DNA from: Knoellia sinensis KCTC 19936
GTDB taxonomy: Bacteria; Actinomycetota; Actinomycetes; Actinomycetales; Dermatophilaceae
Length of the DNA: 64,000 bases
Assembly: GCF_000768705.1 (NCBI RefSeq)
Contig: NZ_AVPJ01000001.1
Location: forward strand, 248,001 to 312,000
Direction of reading: 5' to 3'
Shown: positions 25,086 through 34,688 of the stretch, in pieces
Position numbering within the stretch: position 1 is the stretch's first letter
How the letters are laid out: each line of letters begins with the position of its first letter
Program-made: the position numbers and the translations under genes
Notes under the pieces: model-generated
Told to the model about the DNA's origin: nothing
The model's input: only the letters and a program-made list of their open reading frames with translations
Databases searched by the model: none

Positions 25086-28000
25086 TCACGAGTGCGTCGC
25101 GGGCAGCCAACCCAGCTGGACGACCTGGTTGCCCTGGTCACGCGTGACGAGCCGGCCACGACCGGGCGACTGCAGCGATCCCTTGACGTTGCCGACGAGC
25201 GCGCCCTCGTCGGGCGGGGTGCTCAGCATGATGCCCGGGCTCGCGAGGTCGCGCAGGGCCTGAAGGACCGGCTCGTAGCTCGCACGTGAGGCACCACCCG
25301 CGCGACGGGTCACGACGAGGTGGAGGCCCACGTCGGCGGCTTGCGCCAGGAGCGGAATCAGAGGGCGTAGGGGCGAGCCTGCCGACGTGACGACGAGGTC
25401 GTAGTCGTCCACGAGGATGAACGCCTCGGAGCCAGACCACCACGACCGCGCCCGCAACTGCTCGGGGGTGACGTCGGGTCCCGGCAGTCGGGTCCGGAGG
25501 AAGGCGGTCAGGCCCTCGATCTCGGCGGTCACTTGCTCTTCGGTCGTCATGTATTCGGCGACGTGGCCGTCGGGCAGCTCGCCGAGCAGGGCTCGGCGGT
25601 AGTCGACGACGAACAACTTGGCCTCGTCCGGCGTGTACAGTCGCGCGATCTCGCTCGCGTATCCGCGCAACATCGCCGACTTGCCCGAACCACTGTCGCC
25701 GAACAGATAGAGGTGGGACTCCTCCGCCACGTTGACGCCGACGGGTTCGAGGTTGCTCTCGTTGATTCCGAGGAGCACCCGCTTGTCGCCGGCGCCGGCC
25801 TGCGCCCGAATCGTCTCCAGCGTGATCCGTTCCGGCAGCAGTCGGAGCTTTGGCCCCTTCGGCCCGGGCCAGGCAGCCGACACCCTCGCGATCATGTCCT
25901 CGACACCTTCCCCGAGGTCCTCGACGCTGCCCGAGTTGTCGATGCGCGGGATGCCCGCGAGGAAGTGATGTTTGGTCGTCGTGATGCCGCGCCCGGGCCG
26001 ACCCTTGGGCACGTTCGCCGCGACCTTGCGGTCGATCTCCGAGTCACCGGGGTCGCCCAGACCGAGCTCGACGCGGGTGCCCAGGACGTCTCGGATCTGC
26101 ATGCGGAAGTCCATCCAGCGCGACGTCGTGATGACGACGTGGATCCCGAAGGTGAGGCCACGGCCGGCGATGCCACTGATCGTCTGCTCGAGTTCGTCGA
26201 ACTCCGCCCTGATCGTCGGCCAACCGTCGACGACGAGGAAGACGTCCCCGTAGCCGTCGTCGACCCGACCCTCGGCTCGGCGGCGGCGGTAGGTCTCGAT
26301 CGAGTCGATGCCGTTGGCCCGGAAGTAGGCCTCGCGCTTGTCGATGATGCCGGTGATCTCGGCGACCGTGCGGCGCACGACGTCGGGCTCGTTGCGGTTC
26401 GCGACACCGGCGACGTGCTCCAGCGCGGCGAACGGGGTGAAGGTGCCGCCGCCGAAGTCGAGAACGTAGATCTGGGTTTCGAGTGGAGTGGTGGTGAGCG
26501 CGAGGGAACTCACCAGGGTGCGGGCGAACGTGCTGCGTCCGGTCCGGGGTCCGCCGACGACGGCCACGTGACCAGCGGCACCACCCAGGTTCAGCACGAA
26601 CAGCTCGCGGCGCTGCTCGAGCGGGCGGTCGACGATACCCATGGGGAAGACGTAGGACCCCTGAGCACGCCAGCGCTGGCTCACCAGACCCAATGCGGGG
26701 TCGGGTGCGAGGTCGCCAAGGAGTTGGTCCATCGAGTTGGGGACGTCGAGTGGCGGCAACCAGACCTGATGCGCCGGGCGGCCATGGCCCTTCATCTTCG
26801 CGACGGCGATGTCGAACACGGCCCGGGTCTCCTCGGGCTCGTTGAGGGGCTGCGGGACTTCCTCGTGACGGGGCGCCGCGGTCACGGCCTTCGTGGAGGT
26901 GAACGGCAGCACCTGCATGGAGGATCCGCTCCCGCCGGTGGCCGCACGCCGACGCCTCCCCTTGGGCGGACCGGAGACGTAGGCCGCCTTGAACTTGAGC
27001 AGGGTGGTCTGGTCGGGCTTGAGGTAGCCCAGACCCGGGACGGGAGGCAGCTCGTAGGCGTCCGGCACACCGATGACGGTGCGGGACTCGCCGGCCGAGA
27101 AGGTGCGCAGACCGATCCGGTAGGACAGGTGGCTCTCGAGCCCGCGGAGGCGTCCCTCCTCGAGCCGCTGCGAGGAGAGGAGCAGGTGCATCGAGAGCGA
27201 CCGACCGAGTCGACCGATGGCGACGAACAGGTCGGCGAACTCGGGCTTGGCCTGCAGGAGCTCGGAGAACTCGTCGGCGACGATGAGCAGCGCGGGCAGG
27301 GGCTCGAGGTCGGCGCCCGCGGCGCGCGCCTTTTCGTAGTCGGTGACGTTGGAGAAGTTGCCGGCCGAACGGAGGAGCTCCTGCCGCCGCGTCATCTCAC
27401 CCTGGAGAGCATCCTGCATGCGCTCGACGAGGGTGAGCTCCTGACCGAGGTTGGTGATGACCGCCGACACGTGAGGCATGTCGGCCATCCCGGCGAAGGT
27501 CGCACCACCCTTGAAGTCGACGAGGACGAAGTTCAGTTGCTCCGACGAGTGGGTCATCGCGAGCGCGAGGACGAGCGTGCGCAGCAGCTCGGACTTGCCG
27601 GAGCCGGTGGCTCCGATCACGAGCCCGTGCGGACCCATGCCCTGCTGGGCCGACTCCTTGATGTCGAGTGCGACGACCTGCCCGCTGCCGCCCACCCCGA
27701 TCGGCACTCGAAGACGGTCGCGCTGGAGCCGCGGCCGCCAGGCGGTCGTGGGATCGAAGTCGCGGACGTCGCCCAGGCCGAGCAGGTCGACGAGCTCGGT
27801 GCTCGTCGTCAGTGCGTCGCGCACCTCGACCTCACCGCTGACGAACATCGGGGCCAGGCGTCGCGCTGCAGCCTCGGCCTGCGTGACGCTCATCTGGTCG
27901 GCGAGCCCCTTGGCGCCGCCACGACTCAGGCTGAGGATCTCGAACGGGACCTGACCGGACGGCATACCCTGCCGTGCGGCATCCACCGCGAGGCGCAAGG

Positions 28001-29054
28001 TGGACGCGGAGTCGAGTTCTCCCCACTGGTCCGGCAGGTCCAGAACTGTGACGCCGAGAACCCCGTCGTCCGTGACGAGCGGGTTGTTCCGGGGGACGCG
28101 CACGTCGTCGACGATCACGAGCACATGGGGTGCAGGCGCCTGACTGGTCGGACCGAAACGCGGCCGATCGGTGATGTCATCGGGCAGGAGTTCGAGGAGT
28201 TCGTCGATGGACTCGGCCACGAGCCGCCTCGGCCCGATGGCGTCGCGTTCACGTGGGCTGAGGGCATGGGGCAACCACTTGAGCCAGTCCCACTCCTCTC
28301 GCGAGCCATGGCTGGTCAGCGCCGCGACGATGAGCGACTCCGGCGAGTGCATGACCGCGGCGTTGACGACGAGAGATCGGGCCAAGGCGCGCGCGGGCCC
28401 GGCCTCACCGGTGATCTGAACCCTCGACCAGGCCGTCAGCGAGACCGAAGCCGGCAGTCCGTGTTGCACGCGGTGCGTCGTCAGCAGTCGGTGCAGCCCG
28501 GATGCCGCGACGGGGTCCAGCTGAGCCAGCGGCGGCGTCTCTGCTGGCTCGAGGGTCAGGCACAGCGGCTGCGACGTGGTGCCCATGCGCACATGGAGGA
28601 AGTCGTCGTCCTTGGGCAGCCGCTCCCAGACACGGCTCCGCTCCTCTGCGAGGAGGGCGAGGGAGGTCGGGGCGGGGTAGTTCCACAGCCCGGCCTCACG
28701 CTGCTTGGCCGCGGCGTCGCGCACGGTGCCGCGGACCTCGGCAAGGTAGGCAAGGTACTCACGACGGTTGGAGACAACCTCGGCCGTGTGCTGCTGACGT
28801 TGGCGCAAACCACTCGAGAAGACGAAGCCGAGGGACGCCAGGAGGAACATGCCGGCTCCGATGTAGCCCCTCGCGCCCTGACCGGAGATCGCGACGAAGC
28901 CCATGGATCCCACACTGCCGAGCATCGGCACCGCCTGCATGAGGACGTTGCTGAGGCCTTCGGCGGGCTTGATCTCCGGGGGTGGCTGCAGGACGATGCG
29001 GCCCGTCGGGACCGACGGAGCCTCCTGTCGGGTCCCTCCGACTGTTGCGGTCAC
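25086..29054 (-). CDS. eccC: Type VII secretion FtsK/SpoIIIE ATPase EccC (EccCa-EccCb fused)
   Basis: Motor and substrate receptor of the ESX-type membrane complex. 1322 aa in one chain: two N-terminal membrane helices (about residues 38-58 and 64-83), then three FtsK-like ATPase domains. Walker A sequences are GATGSGKS (about 481), GGPRTGRST (about 831, Lys replaced by Arg) and GDSGSGKS (about 1117). The altered second site suggests that domain binds but may not hydrolyse ATP. The last domain normally docks the EsxB C-terminus. ATG or GTG start near 29054 with GGGAGGGG upstream. It is divergent from the first eccD paralogue and opens the secretion locus. Confidence 0.95.
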   Translation of the reverse strand: MTATVGGTRQEAPSVPTGRIVLQPPPEIKPAEGLSNVLMQAVPMLGSVGSMGFVAISGQGARGYIGAGMFLLASLGFVFSSGLRQRQQHTAEVVSNRREYLAYLAEVRGTVRDAAAKQREAGLWNYPAPTSLALLAEERSRVWERLPKDDDFLHVRMGTTSQPLCLTLEPAETPPLAQLDPVAASGLHRLLTTHRVQHGLPASVSLTAWSRVQITGEAGPARALARSLVVNAAVMHSPESLIVAALTSHGSREEWDWLKWLPHALSPRERDAIGPRRLVAESIDELLELLPDDITDRPRFGPTSQAPAPHVLVIVDDVRVPRNNPLVTDDGVLGVTVLDLPDQWGELDSASTLRLAVDAARQGMPSGQVPFEILSLSRGGAKGLADQMSVTQAEAAARRLAPMFVSGEVEVRDALTTSTELVDLLGLGDVRDFDPTTAWRPRLQRDRLRVPIGVGGSGQVVALDIKESAQQGMGPHGLVIGATGSGKSELLRTLVLALAMTHSSEQLNFVLVDFKGGATFAGMADMPHVSAVITNLGQELTLVERMQDALQGEMTRRQELLRSAGNFSNVTDYEKARAAGADLEPLPALLIVADEFSELLQAKPEFADLFVAIGRLGRSLSMHLLLSSQRLEEGRLRGLESHLSYRIGLRTFSAGESRTVIGVPDAYELPPVPGLGYLKPDQTTLLKFKAAYVSGPPKGRRRRAATGGSGSSMQVLPFTSTKAVTAAPRHEEVPQPLNEPEETRAVFDIAVAKMKGHGRPAHQVWLPPLDVPNSMDQLLGDLAPDPALGLVSQRWRAQGSYVFPMGIVDRPLEQRRELFVLNLGGAAGHVAVVGGPRTGRSTFARTLVSSLALTTTPLETQIYVLDFGGGTFTPFAALEHVAGVANRNEPDVVRRTVAEITGIIDKREAYFRANGIDSIETYRRRRAEGRVDDGYGDVFLVVDGWPTIRAEFDELEQTISGIAGRGLTFGIHVVITTSRWMDFRMQIRDVLGTRVELGLGDPGDSEIDRKVAANVPKGRPGRGITTTKHHFLAGIPRIDNSGSVEDLGEGVEDMIARVSAAWPGPKGPKLRLLPERITLETIRAQAGAGDKRVLLGINESNLEPVGVNVAEESHLYLFGDSGSGKSAMLRGYASEIARLYTPDEAKLFVVDYRRALLGELPDGHVAEYMTTEEQVTAEIEGLTAFLRTRLPGPDVTPEQLRARSWWSGSEAFILVDDYDLVVTSAGSPLRPLIPLLAQAADVGLHLVVTRRAGGASRASYEPVLQALRDLASPGIMLSTPPDEGALVGNVKGSLQSPGRGRLVTRDQGNQVVQLGWLPATHS

Positions 29055-29187
29055 GCTTCCCCTCCCGAGTTCTTGTACCGGGCCAACTTAACCCGTGGAG
29101 CCAGACCGCTCGGAGGGCACCGCACCCGGAATCGGCACCGCCGCCTATCCTTCGATGAGCCGAGACAGCGGAGGAGGAGGGGCCGGT

Positions 29188-30828
29188 ATGCCGGGTACGG
29201 ACGTGAGCACGGGGCTTCAGATCAGCCTCACGGCGGGCGGACGTCGCTATGACCTCGTCGTTCCCCTCGGTGCGCAGGTCACCGAGGTGCTGTCGGTCCT
29301 CGGGATCGCCTCCCGTGCCAACCCGCACGCAGTCGCCACCCCCAGCGGTCGAGTGCTGGGCCCCCACGACACCTTCGACGACTCAGTGCCCACCGGCTCG
29401 GTCCTCAGCGTCGTCCCCGTCACGACGCACTCGATCACACGCGACATCCTCAATCTTGATCGCGGCCGCAGCGCTGGCGGGGCCCGCGCCAGCGCCCCCG
29501 GGGGGTCCGGTGGACGTCACCGGGACGAGGTCGAATCCCCGGTCCGCGCGCACGTGGACGAATCGACACGCCGACGCGGCGACGGCGTGGCTCCGGGTGC
29601 GACCGGCGCAACGGAGGCCTCCGACGTCACGGCGCCCCGATCCAGCCTCAGCGTCCAGGCCGAAGCCCCCCGGACACGTTCAGGCAGTCCCCGTCCGCCG
29701 GCGTCCGCACCAGCGCCCTCGGCAGCCTCACAACTGATCTGGCTCGCGGCCGCATTCGGCGCCATCATCGCGCTCGTCGCGGCATGGAATCTCGCCCACG
29801 ACGGCGCCCACACGTCGTCGCCCTCCACGTCGTGGGGCGTCTCCACCACGTGGATGCCGGCTGTCGCTGCGGCACTGCTCGCCGCGGGTGCCGTCGGTCT
29901 CGCGGCCCTCAGCAACCAGAGGTCCCACCAGTTCGCCGCAGCCGCCACCGCGCCCGCACTCGGGCTTGCGGCAGGCTTGACCCTCCCCCTCCCGGACTCG
30001 CCGGGACGCACCTCCGTGGCGGTCGTGGCAGGGTGCGCGGTGGCCCTCCTCGCGCTGGCCATCACACGCTCGCGCGTCGCCGCCGACTCCCCCGGCGACC
30101 GGACCGTCATGTCGGCGATCGGCGGCCTTGGGCTGCTCGTGGGGCTCGGGACGATCCTCAATTGGCCGGGCTCCTCCATCGCTGCGTTGGTCACTGGGCT
30201 GGGGCCGCTCCTCATTCGCCTGCTGCCAACGACGAGCCTCACGGTCGATCCCACTCAGCTGGTCGACACCGAGCGCCTCTCGACGACGATCTGGTCCGTC
30301 CGCGAGCGCAGTGCGGGGCGGCGAACTCGGATCAGGTCCAGCGACATGCGGTCACGATTCGACGCAGCCCGCGAGATCGTCGCGATTGGCACGGCCTACC
30401 TTTCGCTGGCCACCGCGGTGGGCGGATGGCTGCTGGTCACTGCGGGCGCGGATGATCCGGTGAGGCGCTGGGGCACAGTGGCGGTCCTCGTCGTCGCGGC
30501 CCTCGCCTGTGGCTACCAGTCGCGCTCTGTGCGTGACCGGCTCCCCCGCTACAGCATGTTGGCAGCCTGCGCGTCCCTCTTGCTTGCCGCTGCCTTCGCC
30601 CTGCTCGCGACCGGGTGGGCGGGCGCAACACCAGTCGTCTTCCTGGTCGGAACAGGCATCGCCTGGGTCAGTGTGGTGAGCGCCGCCGCCATCGTGCGGG
30701 GCTACCGGTCCACCCGCATGTCGCGGTTTGCCGACACCATCGAAGGTCTGACGGTGGCTCTGTCCCTCCCCCTCGGGATCGTTGCGGCGGGTGGGGTCGA
30801 AGCGATCCGGCGGATCACCTCGGGGTGA
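29188..30828 (+). CDS. eccD: EccD-like type VII secretion membrane protein (paralogue 1)
   Basis: 546 aa. Residues about 10-85 form a ubiquitin-like domain (LQISLTAGGRRYDLVVPLGAQVTEVL). A charged, low-complexity linker of about 100 residues follows, then about eleven membrane helices, the EccD layout. The linker makes it longer than EccD at 35523-36854. ATG 29188 is preceded by a very strong GGAGGAGGAGG site, so the upstream ATG was rejected. EccD forms the channel-vestibule dimer in ESX complexes. Two different eccD genes here could give a heterodimer (inference). Confidence 0.85.
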   Translation: MPGTDVSTGLQISLTAGGRRYDLVVPLGAQVTEVLSVLGIASRANPHAVATPSGRVLGPHDTFDDSVPTGSVLSVVPVTTHSITRDILNLDRGRSAGGARASAPGGSGGRHRDEVESPVRAHVDESTRRRGDGVAPGATGATEASDVTAPRSSLSVQAEAPRTRSGSPRPPASAPAPSAASQLIWLAAAFGAIIALVAAWNLAHDGAHTSSPSTSWGVSTTWMPAVAAALLAAGAVGLAALSNQRSHQFAAAATAPALGLAAGLTLPLPDSPGRTSVAVVAGCAVALLALAITRSRVAADSPGDRTVMSAIGGLGLLVGLGTILNWPGSSIAALVTGLGPLLIRLLPTTSLTVDPTQLVDTERLSTTIWSVRERSAGRRTRIRSSDMRSRFDAAREIVAIGTAYLSLATAVGGWLLVTAGADDPVRRWGTVAVLVVAALACGYQSRSVRDRLPRYSMLAACASLLLAAAFALLATGWAGATPVVFLVGTGIAWVSVVSAAAIVRGYRSTRMSRFADTIEGLTVALSLPLGIVAAGGVEAIRRITSG

Positions 30829-30899
30829 GGTCATCCGCCGGATGAGGCACTGACGCTGTCAGGATCGCTCGCTGACGCGCTCGCTCGCTGGACGCGGGG

Positions 30900-32504
30900 T
30901 CACTCCCACACCGAGGGGCTCGACTCCTCGGTGCCGTCAAACCAGGCCTCTTCGTCCTCGTGCGTCAGCCGGTCGACGTCCTGGGTCTGTGCCTTGTCGT
31001 CGGACCGGCGAGCGCCTGCGCTGCCGACGGCGCCCACCGCGGTCCCGCCGCGACCTCCGCCTCCACGAGGGCCCGGTGTGCTCGTGGACCGGCCGGGGCC
31101 ACCGACCGCGCCCGCCGTGGTCCCGCCGCGACCGCCACCGGCCCGAGCACCAGACTTGCTCGTGGACGTGTTCGCGCTGGCACCCTTGCCCGCCATGCCG
31201 CCACCCGCGGCAACGACACCGCTGCCGGTTCCGGTGAACTTCGGGACGCCGTAGCGACCCGATGCAGTCGCGCCCTTGACCGCGCTCGCACGCCCGGGGG
31301 CACCGCCCCGCGCAGAGGCGCCAGACCCGCCACCGGGGATGAGCTGCGGACCGCCGGGACGCCCGATGCCGGCTGCTCCGGACCGACCGGACGCGCCGCG
31401 AGCCCCAGCCCCGTTGCCGCGTGCCGAACCGGCTACGCCTGCCGTCCCGCCGGAAGAGAACATGCCACCTCCGCCGCGACGTCCGAGCAATCCGCCCAGA
31501 CCAGCCGCGCCGCCGACGCCGCCGGCAGCGACGCCGCCGGCACCCAGCCCACCAGCACCGCCCCCTGAGGGGCCGCCCTGTGAGCCGATGGGACCTGCGC
31601 CGGGCGCCAGACCAGTCGATCCCGTGACCTCGCCGTCCGAACTGATGACGATGTCGTCGTCATTGCCCCCGGTCTCGTCGTCACCATTGTCGATCACCGT
31701 GGGGTCCGGACCCTCCGTCTCAACCACGACGGGATCGTCATCCGTGCCACCCGTGCCATCGCTGTCGTCGTCGCCCGCGTCGAAGATCACCACGCCCGTG
31801 TTGGTCGTCTGGAAGAGCCCGGCCGCCGAGTGCGTCGCGGTGTTGGTGTTGCCCGGGCCCCTGCCCGCAGGCGCCTGAGCCTGGTACGGGGATTCCGCAT
31901 CGCCCGACACATCGATCGGCATCTCGCCTGTCGCCCTCTGGGTAGCGACTCCCAGCTTGTCGAGGATCCGCTTGGCCGCCCGGTTCCGCTGCTCCCAGAG
32001 CGCATCCTCGGCGGCGGCCGCAGCCTCCGGGTCCCGAACGCTGTACTTGTCGCGGTTCTCCTGGGTCGGGAGGTGTGGCGTCGGGAGACGCATGTGGTCG
32101 TCCGGGTCGACGTAGGTCGAAATGCTCGAGACGTCGCTGTACCACGCGGCCTTGGCGTCGGACACGGCTTGGTAGACCCCGCCGAGGCTCCGGTCCACGT
32201 CGCCGATCTCCGCTGCACGATCGTCGAGGGTCGATCCGAGCTTGTCGAGGCTCGCCAAGGCTGCCGTAGCCGCCGGTCCAGACCAGCCCTTGCTGCCGTC
32301 CGTCGGTGCCTCGAGTTCGCTACGTACGGCCCGGACATCCTTGGCGAGGTCCCGGAGTTGCTTCTTGGCGTCCTGCCAGTCCGTCTGAGTCAGGCTGATG
32401 GACCCCGTGTCGACCGCGAACACCTTGAAGAGTTCACGCTCGTAGTTCTTGGCCTTGGGGTTGAGAATCGGCCCGCCCCCGCCGCCGTCATGGAGCATGA
32501 CCAT
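30900..32504 (-). CDS. Large WXG-domain, Gly-rich putative type VII substrate
   Basis: 534 aa, no signal peptide. Residues about 35-170 are helical with GWSGPAATAALASLDKL, a WXG turn between predicted helices, as in ESX/PPE-type substrates. A charged Asp/Thr-rich region (DDDSDGTGG, DDETGGNDDD) and some 200 residues of Gly/Ala/Arg-rich low complexity follow. The tail, DEEAWFDGTEESSPSVW, is acidic and aromatic. It starts at ATG 32504 with GAAGGAGG 6 bp upstream and overlaps the end of the mycosin gene. It is probably secreted by this system or acts as a chaperone-bound accessory; no enzymatic domain is seen. Confidence 0.75.
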   Translation of the reverse strand: MVMLHDGGGGGPILNPKAKNYERELFKVFAVDTGSISLTQTDWQDAKKQLRDLAKDVRAVRSELEAPTDGSKGWSGPAATAALASLDKLGSTLDDRAAEIGDVDRSLGGVYQAVSDAKAAWYSDVSSISTYVDPDDHMRLPTPHLPTQENRDKYSVRDPEAAAAAEDALWEQRNRAAKRILDKLGVATQRATGEMPIDVSGDAESPYQAQAPAGRGPGNTNTATHSAAGLFQTTNTGVVIFDAGDDDSDGTGGTDDDPVVVETEGPDPTVIDNGDDETGGNDDDIVISSDGEVTGSTGLAPGAGPIGSQGGPSGGGAGGLGAGGVAAGGVGGAAGLGGLLGRRGGGGMFSSGGTAGVAGSARGNGAGARGASGRSGAAGIGRPGGPQLIPGGGSGASARGGAPGRASAVKGATASGRYGVPKFTGTGSGVVAAGGGMAGKGASANTSTSKSGARAGGGRGGTTAGAVGGPGRSTSTPGPRGGGGRGGTAVGAVGSAGARRSDDKAQTQDVDRLTHEDEEAWFDGTEESSPSVWE

Positions 32505-33960
32505 GGCTGGCCTCCTTCGTCGTGACGGCGGAGTGGTCTGCCGCAGTCGTGGGTTCAGATGTGTGGTGAGGTCTCTGGGGTCGCGTCACCCCATGGCGAC
32601 GGCGCAGGAAGAAGAGTCCGGCCACGAGCGCGAGAACGACGACTGCGCCCACGGCCAGCCACGGTAGGAGAGAGGACTCCGACCCTCCCGCCTCATCGGT
32701 GTCGTCCGCGGCCTCGCCGGCGGGATTGGGGCTGGCGTCCACGGACGATCCGCTGGTGGAGGGAGCCGGGGATGCCGACTCGGTGACCGCCTTGCCCGTG
32801 GCGGTGGCGATCTGCTCGGCGGTCGGGTCGCCGTCACCCTCCGTGTCGACCATGGGGTTGACGTCCGGCAGCGAGGACACATCGAGCTTCACCGCATCCG
32901 CGGGATCGAAGATGCCGAAGCCGTACGACTCGGTCTTGCCCGTGGCCTTCGGCAGGTTGGTTCCGATTCTCCGGAACCAGGTGAGATATTTGCCGTCCTT
33001 CTCGCGCATGCCGATGGAGTCCTTGGCCGCCTGGAGGACCTGATTCCCGGTTGCGGTCGGGTGCGCGGACCACATGGCTGCCAGACCGCCCGCCGTGATG
33101 GCGGTCGCCTGCGAACTGCCGTCCATGATGATGTCGCTGCGCCACCCTCCGGGCGTCCACAAGCCGGTCGTCACCTTGCTCCCGGGCGCGGCGAAGTCAA
33201 CCTCCGAACTCTTCCGCACTGCTGAGGTGTCGAGGTTGCCCTTGGCATCGACGTGGGTCACCGTGACGACCCCGTTGCCCAGGCCGGGCCAGAACACTTG
33301 CCGTTTCTCGTTGTTCGTGGACGCCACCACGATCGCGCCGGCGCGATACGCGTCGAGGAGCGCAGGGATCAACGCCTCGTCGAAGTCGACGCTCACGCTC
33401 ATGCTGATGACCTTCGCGCCGTCCTTGACCGCCTGCTGGAGGGCTCGCGCTGTGGCTTTCCCGCCGACATCCACGTCTTCGTACTCGAGGCCGCACCCCG
33501 ACTTCCCCGGCCGGTACGAGCTTTCGAACATGATCGCGTAATGGCGGATGCGCGCGTCCGGCGCGATGCCCGCGATGCCGCGCCCACCCGGCGCAGTCCC
33601 CCTGCCGCTGCCAGCGATGAGAGCGGCCATGCTCGTGGCGTGACTCGAATCGGTGGACCCCTTGTCGGAATCGTGGACCGACCCGTCACGTGCCACACAC
33701 TCGGTTGTTGACGACACCACCTTGCCGCGTAGTTCGGGGACGCTGGAGTCGATGGGCCCGTCGATGACGGCCACGGTGATGCCCTTGCCGGTCCCGCTGC
33801 GATGCAACTCATCGACACCCATCGCGGCTCGCCACCACTGGCCCTCGTCGAGGGAGGCGGCGGATGCCGACGGGATGGCTGCGATGCTGGACAGCACGAG
33901 CGCGCACAGACCGACCGTCGCGGCCGCCGTGGCAAGAAGGCGTGAGGTGCTGGGCGTCAT
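32488..33960 (-). CDS. mycP: Mycosin (S8 subtilisin-like serine protease MycP), copy 1
   Basis: Membrane-anchored protease of type VII systems that stabilises the secretion complex and can process substrates. 490 aa with a signal peptide (about 1-35), a peptidase S8 domain, an acidic Pro/Ser linker, one C-terminal membrane helix (LLPWLAVGAVVVLALVAGLFFL) and a basic tail. The catalytic triad is intact: Asp67 (VAVIDGP), His107 (SSHATSMAALIAG) and Ser about 281 in DGSSQATAITAGG, where GSSQ replaces the usual GTS. Its start overlaps the preceding gene by ATGA. Confidence 0.92.
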   Translation of the reverse strand: MTPSTSRLLATAAATVGLCALVLSSIAAIPSASAASLDEGQWWRAAMGVDELHRSGTGKGITVAVIDGPIDSSVPELRGKVVSSTTECVARDGSVHDSDKGSTDSSHATSMAALIAGSGRGTAPGGRGIAGIAPDARIRHYAIMFESSYRPGKSGCGLEYEDVDVGGKATARALQQAVKDGAKVISMSVSVDFDEALIPALLDAYRAGAIVVASTNNEKRQVFWPGLGNGVVTVTHVDAKGNLDTSAVRKSSEVDFAAPGSKVTTGLWTPGGWRSDIIMDGSSQATAITAGGLAAMWSAHPTATGNQVLQAAKDSIGMREKDGKYLTWFRRIGTNLPKATGKTESYGFGIFDPADAVKLDVSSLPDVNPMVDTEGDGDPTAEQIATATGKAVTESASPAPSTSGSSVDASPNPAGEAADDTDEAGGSESSLLPWLAVGAVVVLALVAGLFFLRRRHGVTRPQRPHHTSEPTTAADHSAVTTKEASHGHAP

Positions 33961-34559
33961 GGCAGCGTGAACGGCGACACCGACGGCCCAGCCCCGGCGT
34001 CTGGGACGGTCGTGGAGCCGGCGTCGCCCGGCAGCGTCTCAGCTGTGACCGGCACCGCGCCCTCCGACTCAGTGTCCGGGTTGGCTGCAGGGTCGCCGGT
34101 GGGCACCCCCGCATCGACATCGCCGCCCTGCGCCGGGGTGGTCTCTGCCGTGTCGGCCACCTGCGCGGCCTGCTGGGCCGATGCAGTGGACGCGGCTTCA
34201 GTGTGGTTGCGCGTGCTGTCGAGCGGCCCCTGCTCCCACCGTTGCCACAAGGCGAGGAAGTCGGCACCGGCCTGGTCGTCGTTGTCCCGCATCTGCTGCG
34301 CAGAGTTCCTGATCCCGGTGGCGACCGCCTCGAGATCGGTCTTGGCGCCACGCATCGTCTCGAGGTAGATCCGCCGGATCTCGGTGAACACCGTGCCGTA
34401 GCTCGCGAGCGCCGGGATCTCCCCGAACGAATCCTTGTCCGCGAGCGCGTCACGGATCTTCGCAATGCCCTCGGTGGAGTCGGTGGCCCACCTGGTCTGC
34501 CTGGTATTGGCCAAGGTGTTCATGTAGTCGGTCGGGTACTCGACGTGTTCGCCGGACAA
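33957..34559 (-). CDS. Helical ESX-associated protein, unrecognised
   Basis: 200 aa from a TTG start at 34559, chosen because GGGGAGGAAG lies 3-4 bp upstream and the ORF opens MSGEHVEYP. The first ~115 residues are predicted helical with Trp at WATDSTEG and LWQRWEQGPL, like ESX accessory proteins or WXG-like partners. The remaining residues are Ala/Thr/Pro/Glu-rich and disordered. It has no signal peptide and no catalytic motif. It lies after the two small WXG100 genes, separated by a terminator-like hairpin, and is coupled (ATGA) to mycosin. Function unknown. Confidence 0.65.
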   Translation of the reverse strand: MSGEHVEYPTDYMNTLANTRQTRWATDSTEGIAKIRDALADKDSFGEIPALASYGTVFTEIRRIYLETMRGAKTDLEAVATGIRNSAQQMRDNDDQAGADFLALWQRWEQGPLDSTRNHTEAASTASAQQAAQVADTAETTPAQGGDVDAGVPTGDPAANPDTESEGAVPVTAETLPGDAGSTTVPDAGAGPSVSPFTLP

Positions 34560-34630
34560 GGCTTCCTCCCCTGGAATGTTCTTGGGTCCTGCTCCCCGTG
34601 GCCGCTCTCGAACAGCGCGGTCACGCAGTC

Positions 34631-34663
34631 CGTGCCGACACCCCGATGAGGGGTGTCGGCACG
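34631..34663 (-). terminator. Hairpin after the WXG100 gene pair
   Basis: A 14-bp perfect stem (CGTGCCGACACCCC at 34631-34644 with 34650-34663) and a GATGA loop. It probably attenuates transcription so that the small secreted proteins are made in excess over the downstream protease genes. Confidence 0.8.
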
Positions 34664-34688
34664 GGTCAGCTGTTCATGACTCGGACGG

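Noticed and set aside
25533-29252. Open frame of over 1200 codons on the plus strand
   Set aside because: Antisense shadow of eccC; low-information composition, no domain.
30829-30899. Possible terminator between the first eccD gene and the Gly-rich protein gene
   Set aside because: Only short weak dyads (ATCCGCCGGAT, CTGACGCTGTCAG); not convincing enough to list.
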